Assembly: GCA_032622095.1 (NCBI GenBank)
Contig: CP136067.1
Span: 137,147,990 to 137,211,989, forward strand
Source: Siphonodentalium dalli
Lineage: Eukaryota > Mollusca > Scaphopoda > Gadilida > Siphonodentaliidae
Reading direction: 5' to 3'
Length of the DNA: 64,000 bases
Positions 45,522 through 57,689 of this stretch are shown piece by piece. A program made the position numbers and the translations under genes. Under the pieces are notes generated by a model. It saw only the letters and a list, made by a program, of their open reading frames with translations. It was not told the origin of the DNA and did not search any database. Positions within the stretch are counted from its first letter, which is position 1. Every line of letters begins with the position of its first letter.

Positions 45522-45912
45522 TACTCTTGAGTGCCTAATAAACATACATGTACGATTATTAAAATCAAGGTAAAATTCCCACCTGTACGATCGTTATTTG
45601 GTCCTGTACGTTTATTAAATTAACCAAAAGAAATAATTCACCAATCTTAAATTGTGTTATTCATAGATATATAAACTCTGATTGTTGACAGTGATCAGCA
45701 CACTGTAGTTTCACAGACCTGGCTATCCATCGAAACTATTTCTGTCCCATGGGATCAGTAAACCAGTCAGATGGTGCGTTTTGTTGGGATGTATGGAACT
45801 AATATTTCCAGTCTGTACGTTTATTCCGCCTTGTACTATTATTCAGTTACGCGACATTTTTCAACCTGTACTATTATTCCACCCTGTACTTTTATTAGGT
45901 ACTCAAGAGTAA
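45522..45912. mobile_element. Inverted-repeat MITE with TACTCTTGAGTRCC ends
   Basis: TTACTCTTGAGTGCCTAATAA on the left (21 bases, one repeat arm) is mirrored by TTATTAGGTACTCAAGAG on the right. A central set of CCTGTAC(G)(T)TTATT phrases repeats. A TA target is possible. Related TATTATTAGGCACC pieces lie near 46,770 and 54,360-54,450. Confidence 0.6.
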
Positions 45913-46242
45913 TGGTATACATGTAGGTATTAGCTATTAGTGGGCCTTGCACCAACTCTACTCTCAGGTGCCTATTACTGGCCACAGTGAAAGCACATAC
46001 ATGTATATAAAGAGCGTTCATCTGGTCTGCATATATTGAACCTAAATATTCACATTTATTTGATTCTGAAATAGGCCCATGCAGTGAGCTTAGAATACAT
46101 TGTTAACTTTGACAATATTATTATTTTTGGAGAAAATTTCCGATGATCCTGCATGATCACTATTGTTTTGCAAAGAGACATAATGAAATTGCCATCAATA
46201 TGATTAATTTTAGGCTTTTTTAACCAAAAACTCACCCATCAC

Positions 46243-46706
46243 CAAGCCTTGAAATAGGGTGTTTGTCATTTGCAGAATGAGGGCCCCAGACAGTGAATTT
46301 TGTGATGCTACCCCGCATAGCAGGCTAGCATCACCAAATTCACCCTCTGGGAACCTCATTCTGCTGAGGTGTAAGCAGAATGAGGTCCCCAGAGGGTGAA
46401 TTTGGTGATGCTACCCCGCATAGCGGGGTAGCATCGCTAAATTCACACTCTGGGGACCTCATTCTGCAAATGACAGGCACACTATTTCAAGGATTGCCCA
46501 TCACTATTATTAGGCACAATCCTTGAAATAGTGATGGTATACATGTACCACACAATAGGCTAGCATCACCAAATTCACCCTCTGGGAACCTCATTCTGCT
46601 TAGGCTTCAACTGCTATAGCCTATTGGAGTCCAGGATCAGCTAAAAGTTCCCGAGTTGAAGTTGGTGATGTTCACCCATCAAGTCAGCTATTTCAAGGCT
46701 TGATTA
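46243..46706. repeat. R3 double foldback followed by a further R3 fragment
   Basis: Two R3 palindromes joined by GCTGAGGTGTAAGC (46,243-46,495), then the outer half of another with CATTCTGCTTAGGC (46,505-46,706). Mismatches are more frequent than in the 26-33 kb copies. Confidence 0.75.
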
Positions 46707-46808
46707 GGCACCTTAGTACTCTTTAGGTGCCTAATGATGGCCTAATAATAGCGATTGCTGGCACTATTATTAGGCACCTGAGAGTATGCTCTCATTAATC
46801 AACACTCC

Positions 46809-46901
46809 TTTTTTTTTGTTTAAACATATTTTATTGTAATTTATAATATTACAAGAGGGATCGGGGCACAAGTTTTGACAACTTACATCTGCCCCTCTCC
46901 C
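46809..46901 (-). mobile_element. Severely 5'-truncated LINE tail with poly(A) and 11-bp TSD
   Basis: On the minus strand, AATAAAATATGTTTAAAC is followed by a run of A. Imperfect 11-bp repeats (ATCAACACTCC at 46,798-46,808 and ATCGACACTCC at 46,902-46,912) flank only 93 bp. This is the signature of target-primed retrotransposition that stopped almost at once. Confidence 0.7.
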
Positions 46902-46912
46902 ATCGACACTCC

Positions 46913-47429
46913 TTAACGAGGTTGACCACGGTATTAGCACAGTACTCGACCGCATTCATGCGATCAACCGCAGTCAATTATACCACCGCCGGCCGTTTTT
47001 TAGGTTGCAAAAAAACAATGTGGCGATAATTTTTTTTACATATTTGATATTATTATGGTATGAAATGACAAGAAAACTATTTTTTTTATTATTATTTTCA
47101 GGCCTGAGTATCTCCCCCCACACCCAGCAGCTGCATATGACAACAAATCAGCTTATGATTTTATCGCTTATTTAACATAATATAGTCACTAGCTGAAATG
47201 GGCTCCCTTTAGAGCATTTATTCAGAATTGAAGGGGGTGCACGGAGGGGCCTGCTGCCCATTTGTGAGTTAGGGAACTGCGGCCCGTGTGCACTTTGCGC
47301 ACATTTGGACCTAAATATTCAAATACATGTAGGTTCATATTTGACTTATTTGATTCTGAAACAAGCAGTCGCAGACGGCGGTATCCCCCGCCGAAATGTG
47401 CAGTTGGGGAGGTGTATTCTCAATAATGT
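46913..47429. other. No gene recognised
   Basis: Includes GC-richer ACGGTATTAGCACAGTACTC near 46,930 and poly-T runs. No frame of note. Confidence 0.35.
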
Positions 47430-47910
47430 TTGTGTTCTCAGTATGTGCTAAACAAGAGGTGGAATTTTGTCAAAAAGCCTGGCTTGCGAACCTATTTTAG
47501 GTACAAGCCATGTGACGTCCATTTGCACCAAAAATGCACCAAAAATAATAAACAAAGTCCAATAACTCTGCTGAAAATATCCGACAGGACCTGGTTTGCA
47601 AACTCGTTCTAGATACTGGTCATGTGAACTCATATACCAAAAATCTTTGAAATTCTATGACATTTGTGGAAATGAGCCCTGTGACAAGTCCAATAACTCC
47701 GGTAAAAATATACGGCCGGACCTGGCTTGCGAACTCATTCTAGGTAATGGTCAGGTGAACTCATATACCACAAATCTTTGAAATCCGTTAACATTTGTTC
47801 AAGTTATGACTCTTACAAATTCGGGACAGAAGGACGGACGGCTCGACGGACGGACGTAACCCATTACTATATCCCGCGCAAATTTTTAATTTGGCGGGGT
47901 ATAATAAGCA
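47430..47910 (+). repeat. R15 tandem-repeat element with GGAC tail
   Basis: Units with CCTGGCTTGCGAACTCATTC and CAATAACTC(C/T)G recur about every 115-125 bp, then GGACGGACGTAACCC and GGCGGGGTATAATAAG. Confidence 0.75.
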
Positions 47911-49590
47911 AAAGCCTATTCTGTTGGATGGCATGGGCCACAGTGAAAGCACATAATTATATAAAGAGCATTCATTTGGTCTGCAAATAGGTTCATATTG
48001 AACCTAAATTTTCACATTTATTTGATTCTGAAATAGGCCCGTGCAGTGAGCTTATAACCAGATATCTGTTATTTTAAACCTATACATTTGTAACTTTAGT
48101 CATTGTTTACACCATAATATATACCAAAATAATTAAATATGACCACAATTTGGTCTATTAACTGTTGGTGAACTCAGTCTCAAGTAATGTTTACACAGAC
48201 AAAGCATGAATTAAATGAATGTAAATAACAAAACGTTGAATGGCAATACTTGACGACACAGTGAACTCAGTGTTTATAAATAGACATGTCATGCTTGACC
48301 TGTTAGTATTGTAGTCATTACTGCTACACAACTTGTTGTCGTTCGAATTTGGGAAGAATATTGCGTGACCAGTCTAAATAAAATTAGACAGTGTTTCATT
48401 TCAATCAACTAACGGTCTAAAGACTCTCATGGTTAAAATTATTTCAAATGGGAGAAATCACGGCGAGTGATGCGTTACTTGACCAATGAATAGCTTCCTG
48501 TAAATTCAATTATTATTCACTTATTCATACAAGCCACACCCGCGGTATTTGACTGCAAACTCATGAAGTTATCGAATAAACTACACGTACATAGCGTCAC
48601 GTATCTTATATGACCAAACGCTGTATGTTCAAAATCAAAACTAATGAAAGTTTACTCATAATTGGGGAATTATCAGACAGAACAAGTATACATAATAGCA
48701 TTGCATTTGCAAAGATATTCAAAAACATAGTATTTTCTCCTAACCTATGGGTATTACGTCACGTGCCAAATAAGGATCACTACAACTTTGAGTAATTGTA
48801 TAGTAAATGTCAAGTGCATATTCTAAATAAAGAGATGATGCAACATGTCCCCGGTACAGCTCAATAATATTTATTATAAAGTGCTTATCACTATATTTCA
48901 TTACATTGTTCATTATTATATAGCATCTGAATGGCGAAACTTTTTTGTATTCAGCATGTATAGTGAAGCAAACCTGAAACGTACATTTTATTGCATGGAA
49001 ATTGGTTAGAAGAAGAGTGACTACTCTTGCATGTTTACATGACCTCATATATATGTGTGTATCGCTATGATAAACATTGGCTTATGAATATTAATGAGTT
49101 TTCACAGAAAAGGGAATTCCCCCTTCATCTCTGAAATCAGATAGAATGCGAGTGTCGTCAGACGTAGATGAAAGTAATGAGATGGAGTCTGGATCTTTAT
49201 CAGACTGTTGACTGACCTGTATACATTTTCATACATGCAAATCGCGGCAACTTTTTATGGATTATAGTGATTTTAGGACTGGTACTTTTGCAAATATTAG
49301 GCCATGTGACTCAGGTATTCTAACTGCCATGTGTTCTTGGGTGTTTTGAGACGAATGCTAATAGATGTGCGCCATCTATAAGGATGACTGATGACAGTTA
49401 AACACAATTATTTAATATGCAGTTTCATGAACTTTATGTAGTTAACAAATGAAATTAAAAAATCGGCTGAAAACAGTGTTTTCTGTTCAAACACAAATTC
49501 AAAATAAAATCATGATAATTAATGATTAGGCTGCAAATGAGCCTGACTGCATGGAAACACCACTTCGATGTGAGTTCATTGTCCAGAACT
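47911..49590. other. No gene or clear repeat recognised
   Basis: AT-rich sequence. TATAAAGAGC(A/G)TTCAT at about 47,960 repeats a phrase at 46,010. Upstream non-coding exons of the TNFR-like gene could lie here or further right, but I cannot pick one. Confidence 0.35.
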
Positions 49591-49818
49591 TCATCCACTG
49601 AGATTACTCAAACCTGGTAATGTTAGAAGTATAGACCCTGCGTATGTAAATCGGGTTCTACATAGTTTGCATTGTGCAAAGTTAGTTTTATTTTCTACGA
49701 GCAGAACAAAATGCTCCCAGAATTCCGATTTACGCATTTCTTGAGTACCGGTATCAATGATACCGGACATGAGTCGGACAGTAGATGTCAAATGAGTAAT
49801 GCAGTATGCCCTTGTCAA
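49591..49818 (-). CDS. BED-type zinc-finger fragment
   Basis: The frame contains SEFWEHFVLLVENKTNFAQC, then KLC and an AGS. This is the order expected of a BED finger (aromatic W-x-HF, C-x2-C, GS turn). The expected L-x-x-H and final His are not in this frame. After AGS a one-base shift restores a T-S-N-I-T-R-F pattern, so the copy is either frameshifted or spliced at CCAG|GTTTGA. BED fingers occur in hAT transposases and host ZBED genes; context favours a transposon remnant. Confidence 0.45.
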   Translation of the reverse strand: MTRAYCITHLTSTVRLMSGIIDTGTQEMRKSEFWEHFVLLVENKTNFAQCKLCRTRFTYAGSILLTLPGLSNLSG

Positions 49819-50108
49819 TTCAAATGACCAGGGTGTACTGCATTGAAAACGAATACATTGATCTTTGATGATGACTCAGTGCACATGTGTTTCCCAGGAC
49901 ATCGGAACATCAATGACGATGTCATGCATCTTTGATGTTCAGCCACCAAATCCAGACTATATAACTTGCAATTCATGGAAGACTTTCAATCTCGCTTTGA
50001 ATACTCTTAACTTTTTACTGTATACCTCTTTGAGTGATAAAGTTTGTAGCAAAACCACAGATTAAGGACCTGAATAGGTCAGTTTTTATCATTGGCATCG
50101 CATGTGTG
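49819..50108. other. No gene recognised
   Basis: A frame at 49,865-50,065 shows no known motif. Confidence 0.3.
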
Positions 50109-51712
50109 TACCCTGCTGGACAAAACAAGTGTCCACTTAACTGCGGTGTGGTTAACATTGCCACCGCGGCCTAAATGCAACTACACCGTGGCTCCAACAG
50201 CTAACTACAGTTGGGCCGCGGTGTAATTGCCATTCGGCATTGTGTAGTTGCCACGGTGTACTTTCATCAAACTGAAACGAGAGGCCGATCACGATCGGCA
50301 GATGTTAACCCATCCCTTGGCGATAAAAATTTAATATGATCGGATAAATGAGAGTTTTGGTGTTGAATTATAGAGTATACTGTTATGTACTATTATAGAC
50401 AAATGTACATAACACAAATTATTGGAATTTATTGGTCACTGGCATTTATATAAGAGAATGCACTGGTACAGGATCTGTAATGCTAAACCACCACAGCCAG
50501 CAAGTCCGTGGGTTAAATGTGTAGGTGTGACCTGGACATGGAATACTTGGGTTAAGAGAGTCCAATTTAAGTTTACAATAATAATGTGTCCTAGTATACA
50601 GATAAGCAACCTCACCACTGACCCATTAATATCAATTATATAGCACAGCTGTCAAAAAATCACAGGAATTGTTTATGTTGAACACTGACCTCTATTAAAC
50701 CAATAACAATTATAATGATATCAGACCATCTGAAGATAAAACTCTGCAGCACAGATGTCCAAGTCTACTGTTAATATCATGTGATGTTTATTGTTGAATC
50801 TTATTTTAAATTAGATACCATAGCCTTCTTTATCAGATTATTTGCACATTGGCATAAGAGACATCAGAAAATAATATAGCTTTATCAATAGCTATTAAAG
50901 TAGTCCAAATGCAATTGGTGAATTAATTAAAAAATTAAAGGGACACATTGGAAATCTTTTTATCAACTTGTATCATAATCATCAATATCTAAATGAAAAC
51001 AAATGACAATGTCAATGACATTTTTTTTATTATTATTATAAAAGATAAAAATAAAAAAAAAATAAAATCAATTTTTTTTTTCAATTTTTTTTTTGGTGAA
51101 AAATGGTCATAACTAAAATAAATCGGATCAAACCCATATTCGAACTAGATCTGTATTTTGGGCTGTGAAACTAAACATACCAAATTTGGTTCCAATCAGA
51201 TAAAAAATGTTTGAGTTATGGCAGAATGTGTGAATTCTAAGTCGAAAAAGGGCCATAACTCTGTAACAAAAACTCGGATCAAACCCAAATTCGAACTCGA
51301 TCTGTATTTTGGGCTGATATACCCATATACAAAATTTGCTTCTGATTGGATAGAAAATGTTTGAGTTATCGCATTACACGTGAAGTGTCTACGGACGGAC
51401 AGACGGACGGATAGACAGACGGACGGACGGACGGACGAACGACGAGTGGTCAATCCGGACAACGACACTATGTTTACCATACATGGTATGGGTAAACATA
51501 AAAAGACAATACAAACCAGAAATCTAACCACGGTGTACATGCCATTCAATCGCGAGGGTAGTTGCCTTTCTGCCGCAGTGAACTTGCCGTTTGGCCGCAG
51601 TGTACTTGCCGTTCGGTCGCGGTGCTCAACTGCAGTTACAAACTCTGACACCGCAGCCGAACGGCAAATACACCGCGGTGCCAATGGACACTTGTTTTGT
51701 CCAGCGGAGTTA
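50109..51712. mobile_element. R13 element, copy 1, with an R8 core
   Basis: The ends are CTGCTGGACAAAACAAGTGT and its reverse complement (51,684-51,709). The subterminal regions hold diverged GGTGTACTTGCCGTTCGG units. The middle (50,275-51,500) is an R8 tandem-repeat element (AACGAGAGGCCGATCACGAT to GGTATGGGTAAACAT) with GGGCCATAACTC monomers and a GGAC tract. Confidence 0.7.
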
Positions 51713-52020
51713 TTACATAGTGGTTAACCGGTTGATTGTGCTTCAACCAAATGCCGATGGAAGCCAGTTGTCAACCGGATATCAGTTTCAGCACTATTGC
51801 ATCTTGAATCTTGTTTATAACAAGATGACTAAGTTGACTAAGCAGTGCTAAAAGTAACAGTTTGTGGTGTTTATCTAGGTTTCTCCTGACCTTCATTATG
51901 TTGAAGTTTGAAAGGAGGTGCATGATTTTGTGTAACTATACAATTTTTATGTGCAATTGTTTGGTGAATTTTGGATTTTATTTAAAAACATGATAAAAAC
52001 TCAGATTAGGTACAGGTTAG
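51713..52020. other. 3' flank of LINE fragment, no gene
   Basis: On the minus strand this follows the RT tail. AAATAAAATCC near 51,975 may be its poly(A) signal. Confidence 0.35.
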
Positions 52021-52021
52021 G

Positions 52022-52228
52022 TTATGGGAGTTTGAAGTGGTCGCTATAAAGAGCAGATTTGAACTTGTCCAGGTCTGTGAGGGTAGCAATAGCAGGGTCA
52101 AGAGAATTCCATGCAAGAATAATACCTGGGTAGAATGAGGTGCAAATGTATTTGGGTCCAGTCACTCCAGTGAAAAACAGTACAAATTTATGACCTCTGG
52201 TCTGGATCATGACATGAGTGGATGCCAA
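52022..52228 (-). pseudogene. Non-LTR retrotransposon RT C-terminal fragment
   Basis: The conserved tail pattern is visible: RGHKFVLFF, then SFYPGIILAWNSLDPAIA and LDKFKSAL, as in the end of many CR1/Jockey-type reverse transcriptases (SFFPRTI-WNSLP-FK-L). Only this tail remains; the rest is lost by 5' truncation or decay. Confidence 0.75.
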
Positions 52229-52321
52229 AGCCAGTCGGTGTTACCCAATTCTGACGTAAACAAGCAATAGTATCATGGTTTTGCACTAGTCACATATATC
52301 AGGTCAGGCACATCATGAATT

Positions 52322-52355
52322 CCACTATTATAGTGGTATACCACTATAATAGTGG
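52322..52355. repeat. Perfect 34-bp palindrome
   Basis: CCACTATTATAGTGGTA followed immediately by its exact reverse complement. Each half is itself a small hairpin. Confidence 0.95.
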
Positions 52356-52359
52356 TATA

Positions 52360-54340
52360 TGACCTTTACCGTTTTGTGAATTTGATAAAAGAGGGATAAT
52401 CCAAAATTATTCAAACTCAGTGTCGCACTAATTCGGTATCATACATGTACATATATTTTGTCCAGGATAATGATTAATCATGATGGCACACGATAAGCAA
52501 CTCAATTAGCATTCAACTAGTTTAAATGTTGTTACGATGGACCGATTAATTCATCCTGTTATTATCATTTAGAGAGGCACATATTAGTAATATTATTGAA
52601 TAACAAAGCTGGCGCAAAAGATTGCACAACGAGTTTTGTCAGAAGACTGTTCATTCGCTGCGATATTGTTGAGATAGAAATTTGGCTGTGCACTGGTATG
52701 CGCCGTATCCCATTCCTGATGCAAATAGAGGAAACATGAATTTGTTATGGTCATATTTGCTAATACGATACTCTCTCCTGCCAAATAAACGTGACGTCAC
52801 GTTTATTTATTTAAAGAAAAATACGACAGCATCACGATTATTAGGCGCCATCACGATTATTTAAAGTTCTTGCAAAGTCGCGGAATTTTCAGTCAAAAAG
52901 TTAGAAAAAACGTGCAGCTCACTAAAAAAAATAGAAGTGCACTTGACAAGTTGACAGGAATGTGGGAGAATCTCATTCCTAACAGGATTTAGGCCTCTAG
53001 ATCATGATGTCCGTGTATAAACAGACGGATTATCGCAGTTAATTACAACTCATCAAAGCTTATAATCACACAGTGACAACTAATTATCGTTGGGACGGAA
53101 CCGACTTCTACTATCAAAACGGGACTTAATGCTAAAATCACATCACCAGGCTTATATTATAAAATAATCAGTGAAACTAATCTGAGTGACAACTGATGAA
53201 CTAATTTAACTTGACGTGGCCGACTTCTCCAAACAATACTGTTATCGTGACCCAATTATGCGCTATCATGAAGACACAGAAGCTGTGAGTCGTGTGCACA
53301 CATGCGTGACTGGTTTTGGCTATAAATGGAAAGTTACGACACCGCAGTAGCTTCTGTGTGTACACAGGAACATGTATTTAAATCTATGCAATAAAGCAAT
53401 ACAATAACATGTCCGTGTATTCAAAGCACAGTTTAATTATGAATGCGATGACTTGGCAACAGTTCCACATTATTAACCACAACTTACGTTTTATGTCGGA
53501 TTTAAGTTTTATGTCGGATTTTAAATAGCCGATGTGCGACATAAGAAAGATAACTCTAATTTACATCTCGAGCGAAATATTGATGGATGATGCAACCGAT
53601 ATGCCAACTAATTTCCCGCAAGTTCCACCTTTTACTCATTGTCACTGATCAAAATGCCGAACTTTATTTTTTTATACAACAGTTGGTTAGTTACATTGTG
53701 TCACATAGAAAAAACAAACATGAATGATGCATCAAGTCATTGTGTTTGTCTTTTATATGAGATTCTATATACCTAACTAACTGAATTAATTACTCACTCA
53801 TAATATGGATTGATCATTGTTCAACTATTTTTATAGTAAAGTTGAGCTTCTAATAATAACACTGGGTCAGTTAGTCTAGTTAGTAGTCTATTAGTATCAA
53901 AGTTCACCTATTGTCAAACAGTGTAAAAATATCAATTTATGAATTATATTTAATATATTAAGCATAACTTATAATATCAGAACCTGCAAAATAAGCACTA
54001 AGGTATTGAAGTAAAGCAAATTAGTCAAAATAGCCAATTTAAGGCTATCTTTAGAGTTTATAAAAAATCAGCCCCAAAAAAGGTGAGGCAGCCTCGCAAA
54101 TTATTTAGCGAGGCCTCCTTGGCAGCCTCGCTGTGATTTTGAGAAAGCCGTGCCTGCTTCCACCCAACCTGGCTACAATCACCACAGTACTTTACCTTAC
54201 TCAGACTGGTACTGTTACCAAATTACTTACTGTCATTATTAAAGGAGCCAATGAGAACAACTTGCATGCATGGGAACTTGCCCAACAATGCCAAATTAAT
54301 TAAGGCCTACATTCTGCTTCATTTATAGTAGAAATATGGT
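52360..54340. other. No gene or clear repeat recognised
   Basis: AT-rich; frames under 65 codons. TGACGTCA with a flanking ACGTGACGTCACGT palindrome at about 52,789-52,802 resembles a CRE site and is the only regulatory-looking sequence. Confidence 0.35.
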
Positions 54341-54349
54341 AAAATGCCA

Positions 54350-54450
54350 TCATTGTGCGCCATCACTATTATTTGGCACCATCACTATTATTAATAACAC
54401 CCGAAAATGTGCACCATCACTATTATTTGGCCATCACTATTATTAGGCAG
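54350..54450 (+). repeat. CACTATTATTAGGCACC motif cluster
   Basis: Four copies of CCATCACTATTATT in 100 bp, related to 46,770 and to the ends of the 45,522-45,912 element. Confidence 0.6.
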
Positions 54451-54639
54451 GGGAGAGTAGGGGAACACCGTGTGCGTAAAGTAACTACATTTGTATCACA
54501 AGTATAACGTACTCTGATAATAACTTATCGCCAATTTCATGCTTAAGACATTTTAAACATATCATCTTCGGCTTGTTTTATTTTTTTATGAAAAGGAATA
54601 ATAAATCGGGTGATAAATCTAATATTATTTTGGGACTTC

Positions 54640-54908
54640 TGTTTGTCTGTCTGTTAGCTATGGCCGGGAAACGGCTGGACCGATTGAGCTCAAACTTCCA
54701 ATCTCCAAGCTCCCAGCACCCCTTCTCCACTCTCAGTCACCAAAATGACCGTCATTGGCACTGTGGGGTTAATCGCGTTGATAGTTAAAGAGCGCTCGTA
54801 TCCGCAGTGTCGTTGATAAAGAGCGTATGCGTGTATGTGATTCTTACGTCTGGGTCCACACGTGAGCGTGACTGTATCCAGACATGAGCGTGTTGTGCGA
54901 TTCTTACG
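54640..54908 (+). repeat. Helitron-like 5' region and 95-bp direct repeat, left member
   Basis: TGTCTGTCTGTTAGC and AAACGGCTGGACCGATT match the opening of the 55,863 Helitron-like element in style. GAGCGTATGCGTGTATGTGA and onward (54,818-54,908) is repeated in direct orientation at 59,792-59,885, across the R13 insertion. Confidence 0.5.
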
Positions 54909-55862
54909 TACCCCGCTGGACAAAACAAGTGTCCACTTAACCGCGGTGCGGTTTGCGTTGCCACTGCGGCCGAACTGCAACTACACCGGCTGACTGCAGT
55001 TCGGCCACGGTGTACTTGCCATGGTGTACTTGCCGTTCGGCCGCGGTGTACTTGCCGTTCTTGGAATGATGTTGAAAAACACAAAGAGGGCACCATAAAT
55101 GAGGCTTGATTGAGGCCATTGTCTAAATACCGTCCGCCAGATGATCTATTATATGTTTGAGGGCTAATCTGTCTGGTGACGAGGTGTGATAATCTATTAA
55201 GTAGTCTACGTCCCACCAGTAAACTGTCATAAAATCAAGGTTCATAATCCACCCTGATTAGAAAAGGCTTCCGCTGTTAATTATTAGGCGACAAAGAAGT
55301 GTTATGTTGCCGACAACAGACTCCATCTAGATTTGGCAGCACGTGTCTTTTTGTGAAATAAGCATTGGAATGCCGTGCACACGTGGTAGCCTCATCATTA
55401 GAGAATTGAATCACCATCCTGTCATTTAAGACTGATTATAAAATAAGGATTATGGTTTATTGTCGCATCCTACTTTGAACTGTTTGTTTGCCCATGTTTA
55501 AATATTTGTTATTGTGATGTTGTTTTCTCTTGTTCTGTGTTCAAATATATTTTTTTTACATTAATTTGAACTATTATTTGGTTTGAATTATATACTGACT
55601 ACATCCACCCTAGGGTCCTGCGAATATTCAATATTCAATTCGATTCGAAAGTCAAATTCGATTCGAATTCAAGTCGAAATTTCCAACTCGAAATTTCGAA
55701 TATATATGGATGAAATTATTAGCTGCTTACGAACACGTACACACGTCGATCTTAGTCGTTTCTGTGCAATTTAATTCCCTAAAATTATGAATATGTGCGC
55801 TTTATAATTCTTATTGTACATCACGAATGTACGCATGCTATTCTATTATATATTTTGGAAGA

Positions 55863-56779
55863 TCTGTCTGTGTGTGTTGTATCTGTCTGTGTGTGTGTGT
55901 GTTCGCGATGAACTCGAAAACGGCCAACCCGATTTCGATGAAACTTCGTATGTGAGTGTACTATCGGTCGGGAAGTGGCATAGGCATATTAATTTTCAGA
56001 TCCGAGGTCAACTTTTCACGTGCCGAGGTCAAATCTGTTTTTACGCTGTGTTACGGGACTTTCATTTGAGTTCGGTGCTTACAAATCGATTCGAAAAAGC
56101 GCGAATAATAAAATGCCAGTCATAATAATGACACTGTGAGAACTTTCGTGTTTCCTCTTTCCAACGATATATAAAGCGTATGTATCCGTTTTAGTTATCT
56201 GCCTCAATTATCAAGAAGAAGTGGTACTATCTTCCATCAGGATAAAAACAATGCGTAACTTCTATGACGTCGTTAGAGGTCATAACGTTAGATCACGTTA
56301 AAGCTTAACCGGCCGATGCATTTGACTGTTTCAGACGTCTCGACGATATCTCTGGCACCGATGGTAATTTATCTTTACGTTGAAACTTGATAATTAATGA
56401 GCGTGTTTATATACTTGAGTGGAAATCAAATCTGGTTAAACTGGCGGATTTTTACGGACGAAATTTGATGCATAGGGTATCTCGGTATCCGCTGGGCCGA
56501 TTTCATTTATCTTTACGTTGAAACTTGATAATTAATGAGCGTGTGTATATGAGGCGCGTTTATATACTTGAGTGGAAATCAAATCGGGTTGAACTGGCGG
56601 ATTTTTACGGACGAAATTTGATGCATAGTGTATCTCGGTATCCGCTGGGCCGATTTCCCGGTTTCCGCTGGGCCGATTTCCACCATTTTTGGGGTGTTGG
56701 TGTTTGACACCACCTGACCTTGACCTTCAAAATGGTCAATTCAAGGTCAAAGCCCGGACGAAGTCGGGTCACCTTCTAG
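55863..56779 (+). mobile_element. Helitron-like non-autonomous element
   Basis: Begins TCTGTCTGTGTG after an A. Ends CACCTTCTAG before a T, with a short stem (GCCCGGAC/GTCGGG) about 10 bp upstream: the TC...CTAG, hairpin and A/T target pattern of Helitrons. A block with GGGCCGATTTC is tandemly duplicated at about 56,384-56,505 and 56,514-56,660. The 5' end is less certain than the 3' end. Confidence 0.6.
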
Positions 56780-57129
56780 TTAAATATATTTATGGCCAGT
56801 AATTAGCCACCAGATTAGGACCACTAAGTACGTCTGAATTCTAGCTTTGAACATGGTTGCCAAAAGCTCTGAAATCGCCGTTGGATTGACGACGCACGTA
56901 AATTATAATAACTATGAGACCGAGCAACTGCTAGCGTTATCCGCCGACTGTCTATCTCAGGTTCCGCATTATTTGTATGTGACATCGTTGATGATGTAAA
57001 CTTCACGTGTTTCAGTAGTCGAAAAGTGCATGTTGGTGGAGTTTTCTTTTGAAGTTGACTGTCAGTTTCGGAGCGTTCCTTTGGCACTTGACAATAAGTT
57101 GTCCATTATTCATGTTTATTTTAGACATG

Positions 57130-57280
57130 ATAAGCTTCTCAGGCAGTGCAAGAACTTACACGTGTGACGAATACAACATGGTGTATAAATCGCAAGCATC
57201 TGGGACAATGACCCATCTATGGAATCATCAGTTCCAGAAGCACCCAGTACTACATAAACAGGCTACCCTGCGACTGTTGT
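57130..57280 (+). pseudogene. BED-finger remnant inside the hAT-type element
   Basis: The frame reads RTYTCDEYNMVYKSQASGTM, then THLWNHQF and KHPVL. This is the C-x2-(C)...GT-x-x-L-x-x-H...H order of a BED finger with the second cysteine replaced by E. It is preceded by a TTTATTTTAG acceptor-like site near 57,125. It supports the hAT assignment. The downstream transposase core is absent. Confidence 0.5.
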
Positions 57281-57689
57281 TGCATCTTCAAGTTTACAAC
57301 AACGGGTGTTTCCGAATGCCCATTTGCAATTTTGCATGTACATGCAAACTGTACAAACTTTGCGTGATTTTAGTTCCGATAGGTCGGTTATATATTAATC
57401 GTCGTGACGTCTGCATGGACGTTTTGATCTGTTTTTTTTTCTTCTCGACAATAATCAATTGAAGTTAATAGTATCGCGATCGACGGTTGATCACCGCATA
57501 AGTTATGATGGAACTTCATGGAAGTTCATAGAACGTTTCAAACATCATCTAATCATTGGCAAAACATGCATAATTGAGAATGCAACACACATGTATAATT
57601 CGATTCGATATTCGATTCGAATTCTTCAATTCGATTCGATATTCGATTCGATCATAATCTCCAATTCGCAGGACCCTAATCCACCCATG

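Larger units (their letters stand above)
55611..57678. mobile_element. hAT-type element, TIR TAGGGTCCTGCGAA, 8-bp TSD
   Basis: TAGGGTCCTGCGAAT at the left is mirrored by TTCGCAGGACCCTA at the right. ATCCACCC flanks both sides exactly (55,603-55,610, 57,679-57,686). Subterminal runs of ATTCGATTCGA are palindromic. The TAGGG tip and 8-bp TSD are hAT hallmarks. It is interrupted by a Helitron-like element and has no intact transposase. Confidence 0.85.
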
